A stretch of DNA of 60,237 nt from a virus: IMG/VR virus record IMGVR_UViG_3300045303_000084, positions 1 to 60,237 of that record; one strand, given 5' to 3'. A model generated the notes under the pieces. That model had not been told where the DNA came from and searched no databases. It saw only the letters and a program-made list of their open reading frames with translations. The position numbers were made by a program, and so were the translations under genes. Position 1 is the stretch's first letter. Each line of letters starts with the position of its first letter. Below are positions 1-7,196 of this stretch, piece after piece.

Positions 1-30
1 GCATCCCTCCGATAAGGAAAGCCCGCCCCC
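1..30. terminator. Right arm of a terminator-like hairpin that spans the window ends
   Basis: Bases 16-30 (GGAAAGCCCGCCCCC) are complementary, with one bulged C, to bases 60209-60224 at the other end of the window. The hairpin can only form if the two ends are joined. It would lie between the last small gene (ending 60142) and the scaffold gene (starting 67). Bases 31-66 hold only the ribosome-binding region of the scaffold gene. Confidence 0.6.
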
Positions 31-66
31 CTCATTGTAGTTGCCCGGAACGAAAGGTCAGGCGAG

Positions 67-675
67 ATGCCGGACAACGAAACACAGGTCGACGAGACGA
101 CGACCACCACCGAGAACGGCGCCACCACCGAGACGGGCAAGGATGGCAAGCCGTTTGATGCTGATCGCGCGCAACGGTTGATCGACCAGCAGCGCGAAGA
201 AATCAAAGCACTCAAGGCGACCTCGAAGGAATTGGCCGACGCCAGGGCGCGGCTCAAAGAGATCGAGGACAAGGACAAGAGCGAAACCGAGCGGGCTGCG
301 TCTCGCGCTCAGGAGGCCGAGGCCAAGCTTTCAGCAGCCGAGCAGCGCGCGGCAGACCTCGCGTTGCAGATGGCCGTTGAGCGGGCCGCGCGGAAGCTCA
401 ATTTCATCGATGAGGACGACGCTTTTAGGCTCCTTGACCGCAAGGCGGTCGAGATGGACGCCGATGGCGAGCCGGCCAACGTCGAAAAGCTGCTCACGAC
501 GCTTGCCAAGGCCAAACCGCACCTCGTCAAGGACGAGGACGCAGGCACGGCGAACGGCACCGGCGCACGCACCCAGGCGGTGCCGGGGACGCCGAGGCCG
601 AACAGCGGCAGGCCCACGGACAGAACCCAGGCAGACATTGAAGGCTTGCGGGCAACGGGCCGCTATTCGGTCTGA
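67..675 (+). CDS. Phage capsid scaffolding protein
   Basis: A 202-residue, highly charged protein directly upstream of the decoration and major capsid genes, the usual place for a scaffold. Residues about 30-105 are a long Lys/Glu/Ala-rich coiled coil. Residues 108-155 form a second helical segment, and the last 45 residues are Gly/Thr/Pro-rich and probably disordered. Phage scaffolds are coiled-coil proteins that guide procapsid assembly inside the shell and then leave. The call rests on composition and position. No protease motif is visible. Start ATG at 67 follows a weak AGG/GAG site. Confidence 0.75.
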   Translation: MPDNETQVDETTTTTENGATTETGKDGKPFDADRAQRLIDQQREEIKALKATSKELADARARLKEIEDKDKSETERAASRAQEAEAKLSAAEQRAADLALQMAVERAARKLNFIDEDDAFRLLDRKAVEMDADGEPANVEKLLTTLAKAKPHLVKDEDAGTANGTGARTQAVPGTPRPNSGRPTDRTQADIEGLRATGRYSV

Positions 676-703
676 TCGACTGATCGCCCGCTAGGAGAAC
701 ACG

Positions 704-1099
704 ATGGCACAGGTTACCAAGGTAGGAACGCCGTCACTCTCGACGGTCACACCCTGCCCAGCGCACCACATCTCCGGCCTCGTGGCCGGCGAAGCTATCG
801 CAGCGGGCGATCTGGTCTACATCAAGTCGGATGGCAAAGTCTGGCTTTCTGACGGCGGCGCTGCCGATGCCGAGGCGAAGGTCGCCGGCATGGTGCTCCA
901 GGCCGCTGCCGTTGGCGAGGCCGTTTCGATCTATATGGACGTGAACGTCCGGTACGGCTCCGGCTTGACGCCCGGTGCGCCGCTGTTTCTGTCGGCAACG
1001 GACGGCACCATCGCGGACGCGGCGACGACCGGCGGTACGGCCCCGATCGGCTATGTGATCGACGCGACCCGTATCCGTATCTTCGGTTCGCGGTACTAA
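704..1099 (+). CDS. Head decoration / capsid-stabilising protein
   Basis: A 131-residue small beta-rich protein with hydrophobic strands and Gly turns, preceded by AGGAG 8 bases before the ATG. It sits between scaffold and major capsid gene, where many tailed phages encode a protein that binds the outside of the mature shell. The VAGEAIAAGDLVYI and GAPLFLSATDG segments resemble small capsid-associated proteins in which loading and ageing values are exposed on a beta-tulip fold. That match is from memory, not from a search. It is transcribed with its neighbours (29-bp gap before, 14 bp after). Confidence 0.65.
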   Translation: MAQVTKVGTPSLSTVTPCPAHHISGLVAGEAIAAGDLVYIKSDGKVWLSDGGAADAEAKVAGMVLQAAAVGEAVSIYMDVNVRYGSGLTPGAPLFLSATDGTIADAATTGGTAPIGYVIDATRIRIFGSRY

Positions 1100-1113
1100 G
1101 GGGGGCATGAGAG

Positions 1114-2172
1114 ATGGCCAACTACGGCACAAATGCCCTCAACGACCTGGATGCGTACGGCAACCTGGCAATCTCCGCGATTGGCGAGAACCGGGCGTAC
1201 GATCTCATCAAGGCCGCGCTCGACGCGCAGAACAAACTGCTCGAAGACTTCGTCCCGTTCGCGGAGACGACCACCGACTTCCGCCGGCGCTACGGTGCGT
1301 CCGACGACATGACGATGGACTTCGTTGACGAGTTCGGCCGCGCAGATGCCCAGAAGGTCATTGCCGCGTCGGACGTTGACATTCCGTTGCTGTTGGCGCA
1401 GCGGTCCCTTCAGTGGACCCGCGACGCCTTCCGGCGGATGTCAGGCGCGCAGATGGCCGCGCAGATGGACGCGCTGATGCAGGGTGATGTCCGGGCGGTG
1501 ATCCTGGGCTTCAAGCAGGCGCTATTCATCCCGACCAACCGGACGGTTATCGACCGCCACGCGACCGGCGTCTCGCTGGCCGTCAAGGCGCTCGTGAACG
1601 CCGACTCGGCGCCGATCCCGCTTGGCCCGAACGGCGAGTCGTTCAACGCGGCAACCCACACGCACTACCTGGGGACGGCCTCGTTCGTGGCAGCCGACCT
1701 GACCGCGTTGATTCTGACGGTCATCGAGCACTACGGCAACGTGCGCCCGATGGTCTACATCAACAGCGCGCAGGAAGCGGCAGTCCGTGGCTTCACCGGC
1801 TTTACCGCCTACGTGGACGCACGGATCGTGCAGCCGGGTGGCAGCACCACGGCTATTGGCAGCCGGCCGCTCGACATGCTCAACCCGAACAACCGCGCTA
1901 TTGGCCTATTTGGAGCCGCAGAGGTATGGGTCAAGCCGTGGATGCCAGCTAACTACGTCTTCTGCTGGGGCGACGGTGGTCCAAAGCCACTGCTCCGGCG
2001 CGTGGATGCAGTCACCGGCGGCAACCTGGAGTTGGTCGCGGAGAACGAGATGTTCCCGCTTCGTGCGACCACCTTTGAGCGGCGTTTTGGATTCGGTGCT
2101 TGGAATAGGACCAACGGCGCAATTTTGCTTACCAACAACGCTACATATTCTGCACCCACATTGGCTGCCTGA
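1114..2172 (+). CDS. Major capsid protein (HK97-fold type)
   Basis: A 352-residue protein following scaffold and decoration genes and followed by a strong terminator, as expected for the most heavily expressed virion gene. Length is typical of HK97-fold capsid proteins. The N-terminal 60 residues are helical (N-arm/E-loop region). The central part (about 150-240) contains a spine-helix-like segment. The C-terminal half includes MVYINSAQEAA and repeated aromatic residues. No protease is encoded nearby, so maturation cleavage is not evident. The assignment relies mainly on gene order. Confidence 0.8.
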   Translation: MANYGTNALNDLDAYGNLAISAIGENRAYDLIKAALDAQNKLLEDFVPFAETTTDFRRRYGASDDMTMDFVDEFGRADAQKVIAASDVDIPLLLAQRSLQWTRDAFRRMSGAQMAAQMDALMQGDVRAVILGFKQALFIPTNRTVIDRHATGVSLAVKALVNADSAPIPLGPNGESFNAATHTHYLGTASFVAADLTALILTVIEHYGNVRPMVYINSAQEAAVRGFTGFTAYVDARIVQPGGSTTAIGSRPLDMLNPNNRAIGLFGAAEVWVKPWMPANYVFCWGDGGPKPLLRRVDAVTGGNLELVAENEMFPLRATTFERRFGFGAWNRTNGAILLTNNATYSAPTLAA

Positions 2173-2197
2173 TGATGGGGGCGGCGTAGTGCTGACT

Positions 2198-2232
2198 GCC
2201 CCGAGTGGACGCCTACCCCGTCCACTCGGGGC
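2198..2232 (+). terminator. Hairpin terminator after the capsid gene
   Basis: GCCCCGAGTGGACG (2198-2211) and its exact complement (2219-2232) form a 14-bp perfect stem with a 7-base loop, 25 bases after the capsid stop. There is no clear T tract, so it may act as a partial terminator or protect the mRNA 3' end. Confidence 0.7.
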
Positions 2233-2251
2233 TCCTGAAAGGTGATGGACG

Positions 2252-2470
2252 ATGGCTGAAAATCGCGATCCGCGCCCCGCTCCGGTGGGCGAGTCTGAGG
2301 CGGCACGTACCTCACGCGGACTCGCTGAGGCAGCGCAGGAAGCCGAAGAGAAGCAGCTCGATGAAACCGTTGAGGGTGGCAAGTACCTCGTTGGTGCCGA
2401 TGCTGAAGGCAAGGGCGGGACGATGGTTGACGCCAACGGGAAGCCGCTCAACGAGAAGAAGGACGAGTAG
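2252..2470 (+). CDS. Small acidic head-region protein, unknown
   Basis: A 72-residue hydrophilic protein rich in Glu, Ala and Lys, with a GGT-site upstream of ATG 2252. It contains GGKYLVGADAEGKGGTMVDANGKP, split here as GGKYLVGADA and GTMVDANGKP. Small proteins ending in (V/D)ANGxP...D often follow capsid genes, but a function is not known to me. It is separated from the capsid gene by the 2198-2232 hairpin and lies 3 bp before the next gene. Confidence 0.6.
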   Translation: MAENRDPRPAPVGESEAARTSRGLAEAAQEAEEKQLDETVEGGKYLVGADAEGKGGTMVDANGKPLNEKKDE

Positions 2471-2473
2471 TCC

Positions 2474-2932
2474 GTGGCCTTGCCAGCGAGCTGGACCGAG
2501 TCTTCACTGATCGCGGCGCTTGAGGCTGAGCTGGAACCCGTGATGACGGATCTTGGCCTCGATGCGCTGGACGTGCTCACCACGGCGGCCGGTACGGATG
2601 TGCCGGCCGTCCTCGGCGTCTCGTCAGTAGCCAGTGTCAGTTACGGCTCAGTGGCCGATGTCGTCAAGGTTTTGGTGATCGGACGTTGGGCGGCGTGGCA
2701 AAAAGCGGTTGACGTGGCGTCGGTCCGCTTCGACCTGAAGGCCGGTTCTGCCGACCTGAAGCAGTCGCAGCAGTGGACACAACTCACGGCGCGTCTGGAA
2801 TCGGCCAGGGCAGCAGCACTGCGCTACTCCGAAGTGCAGGACGCGCTCGGTGGCGGCAACACGGCGTACGTCAGCAGTGTCGGCGTGGCTGGCTCACCGT
2901 ATTCGTGGCCGTACGGGACTGAATGGGGATGA
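2474..2932 (+). CDS. Head-tail connector / neck-like protein
   Basis: A 152-residue mostly helical protein starting at GTG 2474. Helices at about 8-40 and 60-125 with conserved-looking Trp (GRWAAWQKAVD) resemble small head-completion adaptors that bind below the portal. The assignment is by size, helical content and position after the capsid gene. The sequence has no diagnostic motif. Its last codons overlap the next gene by 10 bp, implying coupled translation. Confidence 0.5.
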   Translation: MALPASWTESSLIAALEAELEPVMTDLGLDALDVLTTAAGTDVPAVLGVSSVASVSYGSVADVVKVLVIGRWAAWQKAVDVASVRFDLKAGSADLKQSQQWTQLTARLESARAAALRYSEVQDALGGGNTAYVSSVGVAGSPYSWPYGTEWG

Positions 2933-3309
2933 GCCAGGACGCGGCGCAGACCATCACCGAGCAGCACCACGTGATCGCCGGGGTGATCTGGCTGCACCAT
3001 GCACCGGTCCGGACCGTCGAGCACGTTCGCTGCGCTGCTGATCCGGAGGCTGTCTGGATCACGCTGCGCCCTGGCCGAGACTACCAGATCATCGACGCTG
3101 AGAGCGGGCAACTCTACGTCTCGGCTCTGGTCGGGACACTCGTGGAGGTTACGTACACGATCGAACAGGGGCCGGGCACTGCCCGGCCCCGAGGACACCA
3201 AACCACGGTAGGCGTTGCGAGCGCCTACCGTGGAGAGCACCGACACCCGCTTGTGACGGGAGGCGGCAATGACAACGTACCGGACGCTGCGTCCAGGCGG
3301 CGCCCGTGA
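2923..3309 (+). CDS. Unknown head-region protein with hairpin-encoding tail
   Basis: A 128-residue reading frame starting at ATG 2923 (a second ATG at 2929 is equally possible). Residues 1-82 look like a small beta-rich domain. From residue 83 onward the frame runs through two perfect DNA hairpins (3168-3233), and the protein there becomes low-complexity Gly/Arg/His. The real C-terminus may therefore be an extension read through a transcription stop region. Function not recognised. Confidence 0.55.
   Translation: MGMSQDAAQTITEQHHVIAGVIWLHHAPVRTVEHVRCAADPEAVWITLRPGRDYQIIDAESGQLYVSALVGTLVEVTYTIEQGPGTARPRGHQTTVGVASAYRGEHRHPLVTGGGNDNVPDAASRRRP
3168..3233 (+). terminator. Two tandem perfect stem-loops
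   Basis: Stem 1: GGGGCCGGGC (3168-3177) with its exact complement at 3181-3190, loop ACT. Stem 2: CCACGGTAGGCG (3203-3214) with its complement at 3222-3233, 7-base loop. Both lie inside the 3' part of the preceding reading frame and before the small-membrane-protein cluster. Likely a termination or mRNA-processing site. Confidence 0.6.
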
Positions 3310-3373
3310 GTGGCGTAATGGTAGGGATTCGTTACCCCGTCCTGAGCCCCGACATCAACGATGTCGGACGTAA
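3269..3373 (+). CDS. Possible 34-residue peptide
   Basis: ATG 3269 is preceded by a good GGGAGG site 5 bases upstream, and the frame overlaps the start of the next gene. The peptide is Arg/Pro-rich and unlike known families. It could instead be a leader that carries ribosomes to the ATG at 3361. Confidence 0.3.
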   Translation: MTTYRTLRPGGAREWRNGRDSLPRPEPRHQRCRT

Positions 3374-3639
3374 CGCTGAGTCCATCAACAATCGTGCTGG
3401 TCGGTACGCTGGTTTCTGGCCTGGTGACCGCGATCGTGGCTCTTTACCGTCAAGCGCTCAAGGATCGAGACAAGTTGCTCGACGAGGCGTATCGGGAGCG
3501 GGACGAGTCCAAGATCCGGGTTATTGCGCTAGAGGGGCTGGTTCAGCAGCAGCAATCGTTGAGCAACGATGCGGTAGCGGTGGCTCGTCTCGCAGCCGAG
3601 CGGTGGTTAGCCGAGGAGGGGCGGACGAGGATGTCCTGA
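3361..3639 (+). CDS. Small membrane protein, holin-like
   Basis: 92 residues. One hydrophobic helix at about residues 9-30 (IVLVGTLVSGLVTAIVALY) is followed by a charged coiled coil to residue 70. One transmembrane segment plus a cytoplasmic coil is a common layout for phage holin-like or holin-associated proteins. It is the first of a run of small membrane proteins up to 5022. Lysis function is inferred. Confidence 0.5.
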   Translation: MSDVTLSPSTIVLVGTLVSGLVTAIVALYRQALKDRDKLLDEAYRERDESKIRVIALEGLVQQQQSLSNDAVAVARLAAERWLAEEGRTRMS

Positions 3640-3908
3640 TGTGTCAGCTCACCAATGCCGCTCGGTGGGTTTTAGGCATCCGTCCGTACATGCCGAAGAC
3701 CCATTACCTGATCCGCTATGGCGCAACACCGACCGGGGCGCGGGGTGTCGAACGCAACGGGACGGCAAGTGGCCAGGGAGTCTACGGGACAATCTACGGT
3801 CTGACCCCAGAGGAGCGCCGGAGTCTGGAGGAGTTGGCCCAGCAGCATCGGCTCATTCGGCAGATCATGGCCGACGCTGAGCGTCGCCGTGCACGAGGGC
3901 AGGGGTGA
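3639..3908 (+). CDS. Small basic protein, unknown
   Basis: 89 residues starting at ATG 3639 within the stop of the previous gene (TGATG). The N-terminal half contains HYLIRYGATPTGARGVERNG. The C-terminal 35 residues are a charged amphipathic helix (LTPEERRSLEELAQQH). No transmembrane segment. Translationally coupled to the holin-like gene. Function not recognised. Confidence 0.55.
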   Translation: MCQLTNAARWVLGIRPYMPKTHYLIRYGATPTGARGVERNGTASGQGVYGTIYGLTPEERRSLEELAQQHRLIRQIMADAERRRARGQG

Positions 3909-4172
3909 TTGGAATTAGTCGACTTTGCTCTCAACGTGCTGGCGAAGGCTGGACCGGCCGGGCTGATGATCCTGTTCGCCTGGCTCTGGATGGATGGGCG
4001 CATTATCAGCCGTGGCGAGCTGAAGCGGATAGAGGAAGCGCACCTGCGGGAGTTGAAGCGCGCAGAGGACGAGCGCGACCACGCCCGCAAAGAGGGAACC
4101 GAGTGGAAGTTCATGGCCGTACGTGGAACCGAACTCGCCAAGTTTCTCGGGGAGAAAGCGACGGCATCGTGA
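3909..4172 (+). CDS. Small membrane protein, holin-like (second copy type)
   Basis: 87 residues starting at TTG 3909. A hydrophobic segment at about 12-28 (AGPAGLMILFAWLWM) is followed by a charged helix with Lys/Glu/Arg. The layout matches the 3361 gene: one membrane span and a cytoplasmic coil. The two may be alternative holin or antiholin partners, but no sequence relationship is obvious. The stop overlaps the next start (GTGA). Confidence 0.5.
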   Translation: MELVDFALNVLAKAGPAGLMILFAWLWMDGRIISRGELKRIEEAHLRELKRAEDERDHARKEGTEWKFMAVRGTELAKFLGEKATAS

Positions 4173-4381
4173 ATTGGCTCAGTGCGATGTGGCATCGGTG
4201 GCTGCATCAAGAAACTGATACTCCCCGCTCTCCGCAGGCCGTGCGTCTCGAACGTGATCCGGACCTTGATGCGATGCACCACGAGCAGCACGACCTCATG
4301 AACCAGAGTGGCTATACAGCCCAGAAGATCAGAGATTCTTGGAATGAGCACGTACGCCGATCATGGGGACAGAATGCCTGA
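4169..4381 (+). CDS. Small soluble protein, unknown
   Basis: 70 residues from GTG 4169, overlapping the previous stop. Hydrophilic, with His-rich DAMHHEQHDLMNQ and several Trp. No family recognised. Its 3' end overlaps the start of the next membrane protein gene. Confidence 0.5.
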   Translation: MNWLSAMWHRWLHQETDTPRSPQAVRLERDPDLDAMHHEQHDLMNQSGYTAQKIRDSWNEHVRRSWGQNA

Positions 4382-4727
4382 GCGGGTGTTGGCATCGATT
4401 GTCGTGGCGTTTGCCATCGCGTCGTTGGCCGCACTGAGCGTTGCTATTCCCCAGTCCGTGCTCTTGATACGCCTTATTCGTGCCCGAAACGGGATCGTTC
4501 CTTATACGCTCCAGACCGTGGCATGGACGAGCACTATCGGCGTAGCGTTCGCGTGGCGGTGCATCGTCTTCATCGACTTCACGTATTTTGACCAGTATTA
4601 CCTTGGCACCATCGAGGATCGTTGGCCGATTGAATCCGTGATGGCGTTTCTGCTCGCTGCCGCAGTGATCTATGGCGCTGCGCTGTATCACCGGACGGCG
4701 ACGTTTCCACCACGGAGCCACGCATGA
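4374..4727 (+). CDS. Three-helix membrane protein
   Basis: 117 residues from ATG 4374. An alternative ATG at 4344 would add 10 residues. Hydrophobic segments lie at about 6-32, 45-62 and 88-104. The protein belongs to the cluster of small membrane proteins but shows no lysis motif. Function unknown. Confidence 0.5.
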   Translation: MPERVLASIVVAFAIASLAALSVAIPQSVLLIRLIRARNGIVPYTLQTVAWTSTIGVAFAWRCIVFIDFTYFDQYYLGTIEDRWPIESVMAFLLAAAVIYGAALYHRTATFPPRSHA

Positions 4728-4804
4728 GCCGCGCTGAACGCCTCTTCCTCGCCGCCATGATCTGCGGCGTCCTCATCGCATTGTGGTGGAAGTTCGGACC
4801 GTGA
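4724..4804 (+). CDS. 26-residue membrane peptide
   Basis: ATG 4724 overlaps the previous stop and its own stop overlaps the next GTG, so the reading frame is locked into a coupled run. The peptide has a charged N-terminus and one hydrophobic span (FLAAMICGVLIALWW). Its size and layout fit a membrane mini-protein. Confidence 0.45.
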   Translation: MSRAERLFLAAMICGVLIALWWKFGP

Positions 4805-5022
4805 ATCTGCGCGTCTGGGTCAATGATCCTGAGCACCGCATCGCGCTGCACACCTACGCGGCGTGGCTCTGGCTGGTGCTCGCGATTCTGACAACAGCGT
4901 GGGCACTCTATGATCCGGAGAATCGGTATCTTTTGGCATGGGTGATCTTCATGTCGGCGTATGCGAATACAGCGAGTCATTGGTCGGCGCGCGAAGGCGC
5001 GGCGCCATCAGCACAAGGGTAG
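4801..5022 (+). CDS. Small membrane protein with two hydrophobic segments
   Basis: 73 residues from GTG 4801. Hydrophobic segments at about 20-35 (AAWLWLVLAILTTAW) and 46-58, joined by a short polar loop. It closes the membrane-protein run. Function unknown, possibly lysis-related. Confidence 0.5.
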   Translation: MNLRVWVNDPEHRIALHTYAAWLWLVLAILTTAWALYDPENRYLLAWVIFMSAYANTASHWSAREGAAPSAQG

Positions 5023-5032
5023 GAGAGTTAGC

Positions 5033-5074
5033 ATGGATATCCCGACTCATGAGCGGTTACGGCAATGGGCGATT
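5033..5074 (+). pseudogene. Abandoned 5' stub of the gene now starting at 5682
   Basis: ATG 5033 has a strong TAGGAGAG site and reads MDIPTHERLRQW, then runs antisense into the HNH gene. The intact gene at 5682 reads MADLVSHQEIEEAY behind a very similar TAGGAG site. D, H and several conservative positions match. I read this as the original start left behind by the endonuclease insertion. Confidence 0.45.
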
Positions 5075-5587
5075 AGCACTACGTTGCCGCATGTAGGCGC
5101 GCATGTAGCAGCGACGGCAGAAACCACGTCCCCAATGCGGCAGATCAGTTGTCTCGCATTCGATGCAGCGGTCATGCGAAACCGACCACGCTCCGGTTCT
5201 TCGAGCGACACTTGGCGCTCGCAGCGTCTTCGGATCGGCCTTGTCCCACACGATGTGGCAGTGTCCACACAGCCAGCGTACTTCTAGGGGCTTGGAATAA
5301 TCATGATGCGCAGCGGTGATCCGGCGATTCTCACAACCGCACTCTTCGCACGCCGATGCGCGCGTCAGAATGCCACGGGAGATCGCTTGAGCAACGGCAT
5401 TCGCGGCGCGCTGGATCATCCTGTGGCGCTCGATATTGGCCGCCTGCCAACGAAGGGTCTGCTCGCGTTTCCATTCCGGATGAGTTTCTGCGTAGCGCTT
5501 GACGGCTTCGCGGCTCTTTGCGGGGTTCTCAGATCGCCACTTACGCATGTCAGCGGCATGCTTTGCTCGGGTAGACTCATCACGCAT
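5057..5587 (-). CDS. HNH-type homing endonuclease
   Basis: 176 residues read leftward from ATG 5587, with GGAG six bases upstream. The first 70 residues are a basic helical domain with repeated Arg/Lys/Trp, like DNA-binding segments of HNH enzymes. Residues about 80-120 hold CEECGCENRRITAAHHDY followed by WLCGHCHIVWDK, the zinc and His-Asn-His-like core. A second Cys4 cluster (CIECETTDL, CRRCY) ends the protein. It lies antisense among late genes with its own promoter and leader hairpin. Expected activity is DNA cleavage at a homing site. The stop TAA is the complement of a Leu codon in the stub at 5033. Confidence 0.75.
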   Translation of the reverse strand: MRDESTRAKHAADMRKWRSENPAKSREAVKRYAETHPEWKREQTLRWQAANIERHRMIQRAANAVAQAISRGILTRASACEECGCENRRITAAHHDYSKPLEVRWLCGHCHIVWDKADPKTLRAPSVARRTGAWSVSHDRCIECETTDLPHWGRGFCRRCYMRAYMRQRSANRPLP

Positions 5588-5615
5588 CGGGTGCTCCAAT
5601 CACTCGGTGTGCTCT

Positions 5616-5662
5616 GGCCCGACATTGCTCTAACAATGTCGGGCCTTTGTGCGTCAATTATA
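5616..5662 (-). promoter_or_regulatory. Endonuclease leader: extended -10 box and 5' hairpin
   Basis: On the minus strand TGG-TATAAT (-10 at 5657-5662) is followed by a perfect 12-bp stem (5616-5627 with 5634-5645, 6-base loop), then a CACACC block, GGAG and the ATG of the HNH gene. The same order is seen at six other endonuclease genes in the window. Confidence 0.65.
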
Positions 5663-5681
5663 CCATCTGGTAGGAGTTGAT

Positions 5682-6050
5682 ATGGCTGACCTTGTTTCGC
5701 ATCAGGAGATAGAAGAAGCTTACAAGCAGGCAAAAGACGTGACGGCGAAACTGCCAGAAAGCACCGAGAGCCGGCGTGCGCAGGAACATCTCGGCCTGGC
5801 AGAGAAGTACGTGCATGAGGCACGGGACCGCGCGAAGGTTGATCGCGTGACAGAGCCTGAGCTTGACGCCTCCGTCGAGATGAAGATCCGCTACGACGCG
5901 GTTGTCTCTGCGCTCATCAAGCCGGAGTATCTGTCTGCCGCATGCCCGACGCACGGCAGTTCGTGCAGGGCGAACAACGCTCAGGTGTCCGGCTGGCCGT
6001 CCGCGTCGCCGGCGGCGCGGTGGACGTGGAACGACGGATCTGCACCGTGA
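5682..6050 (+). CDS. Unknown late protein, helical
   Basis: 122 residues from ATG 5682 with TAGGAG 6 bases upstream. Residues 1-85 are mainly helical and charged (HQEIEEAYKQAKDVTAKL). The last 35 are Cys/Trp/Ser-rich and less regular. The gene has apparently been re-started to the right of the HNH insertion, and its former start is at 5033. Function not recognised. Confidence 0.55.
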   Translation: MADLVSHQEIEEAYKQAKDVTAKLPESTESRRAQEHLGLAEKYVHEARDRAKVDRVTEPELDASVEMKIRYDAVVSALIKPEYLSAACPTHGSSCRANNAQVSGWPSASPAARWTWNDGSAP

Positions 6051-6061
6051 GGGGGGAAACG

Positions 6062-6442
6062 ATGATGCGCTGGTTTCGTATCGCTATGGTCGCGTTGGCG
6101 ATCAGCGCGCCGGGCTTCGGATTCGTGTCCACGGTGTCGGCGCAGAGCCTTATCGGCTCAAGCAAGGAATGCGGGACGTACGAGTTCGACGGCGACCTGG
6201 TGAAGGGCCGGACGGACGGCATGGTCGTTCGTGTCGATCACACCGAAGGCTGCTACCGCTACAAGTTCATGACCATCGTCGGCACCGGATTGACCGAGGG
6301 CTACGGCTACCCGGGCCAGCAGGCGATGTGCGAGAAGGCCGGTCGTGAGGCGGCAGTCGGCCACTTCCGCTACTACCGGGGTATGGAGATCGATCCGAGT
6401 TCGGTCAAGGTTTCCTGTACCAACTATGCGGGGCCTGACTGA
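6062..6442 (+). CDS. Small secreted protein
   Basis: 126 residues from ATG 6062 behind GAGGGGGG. The N-terminus is a clear Sec signal peptide: basic start, hydrophobic 7-25, and cleavage expected after VSAQ (about residue 28). The mature part of about 98 residues has four Cys that could form disulphides and no recognised domain. It lies among late membrane proteins and may act outside the cell or on the host envelope. A lysogenic-conversion role is possible but unproven. Confidence 0.6.
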   Translation: MMRWFRIAMVALAISAPGFGFVSTVSAQSLIGSSKECGTYEFDGDLVKGRTDGMVVRVDHTEGCYRYKFMTIVGTGLTEGYGYPGQQAMCEKAGREAAVGHFRYYRGMEIDPSSVKVSCTNYAGPD

Positions 6443-6822
6443 TGGACCCGCTTGTCAAGAACATCCTCCTGTATACGCTCTCGATCCTGGCCGGCGCGCT
6501 GGCTGCCGGCCTCGGCGTGCTCGCGACGCAGCTCGCGGGTGCCGATCCAATCAACTGGCGCCCCGTGATCGCCGCTGCTATCGGCCCGATCGTGGCGGGT
6601 CTGGCGGCGTCCAGGTTGCCACGGCCAGAGGGCGCAGCGCTCGCGGCCCAGATTGACACGCTCAAGGATCAGGGCATCGCTCGGCGTGACATGGTCGTGG
6701 TGACGCAGGAGGAAGCCGTCAAAGGGATGCAGAACGCGCCGCCCCCGGATGGGGACAGGATGCCGCAGGATGCACCGCCATCCCGTCCGCGACCGCGACC
6801 ACGGCTGGAGGATGCGTCCTAA
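6442..6822 (+). CDS. Holin-like membrane protein
   Basis: 126 residues from ATG 6442, overlapping the previous stop by one base. Two hydrophobic segments at about 8-28 and 41-58 are followed by a charged region and a Pro/Arg-rich tail. Two transmembrane helices with a short loop and a polar C-terminus fit the phage holin or LysB-type membrane accessory pattern. It is the best holin candidate in this cluster, but it lies far from the endolysin gene at 23.3 kb. Confidence 0.5.
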   Translation: MDPLVKNILLYTLSILAGALAAGLGVLATQLAGADPINWRPVIAAAIGPIVAGLAASRLPRPEGAALAAQIDTLKDQGIARRDMVVVTQEEAVKGMQNAPPPDGDRMPQDAPPSRPRPRPRLEDAS

Positions 6823-7196
6823 TGCCATCCGCTGCACCACTGAACGCCGCCATCGTCCGCTCGGTGCTCACCATGCGCTGTACGGTGTGGGCGCGCACGG
6901 CCAATACCGGGCCATACAACAGCGCCGTGAAGACGGGGCTCGCCTGCCGGCTCGACACCGTCAACGTGCAGCCGGCCCGGACGGGTACGGAGCGCGCCGA
7001 CCTGGCGGCGCTGCGGGTGTTCATGTGGGACACCACGTATGCGATGCCAGCGTCGGGCGTACAGATCGAAGTCACGTCGCCTGCGCACTATGCCGGCCAG
7101 CGCTGGAACATTCAGGCGGGCACGCAGAAGCCGGCGATTCCGCCGGGTTTTGATGGGCCGATCGCCATAGAGGCCGACGTGCGGAGGGCGAGCTGA
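6822..7196 (+). CDS. Head closure / head-tail joining protein
   Basis: 124 residues. The sequence is beta-rich, with GLACRLDTVNVQPART and a C-terminal HYAGQRWNIQAG. That layout is usual for the small ring proteins that close the head and bind the tail (SPP1 gp16-like). The neighbouring gp10-like gene supports this. The start ATG overlaps the holin-like stop and the stop overlaps the next ATG. Confidence 0.6.
   Translation: MPSAAPLNAAIVRSVLTMRCTVWARTANTGPYNSAVKTGLACRLDTVNVQPARTGTERADLAALRVFMWDTTYAMPASGVQIEVTSPAHYAGQRWNIQAGTQKPAIPPGFDGPIAIEADVRRAS

Noticed and set aside
3306-3639. N-terminal extension of the 3639 gene back to 3306
   Set aside because: The extension overlaps the well-supported membrane protein gene at 3361-3639 in another frame. 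The TGATG overlap at 3637-3641 gives a better start.
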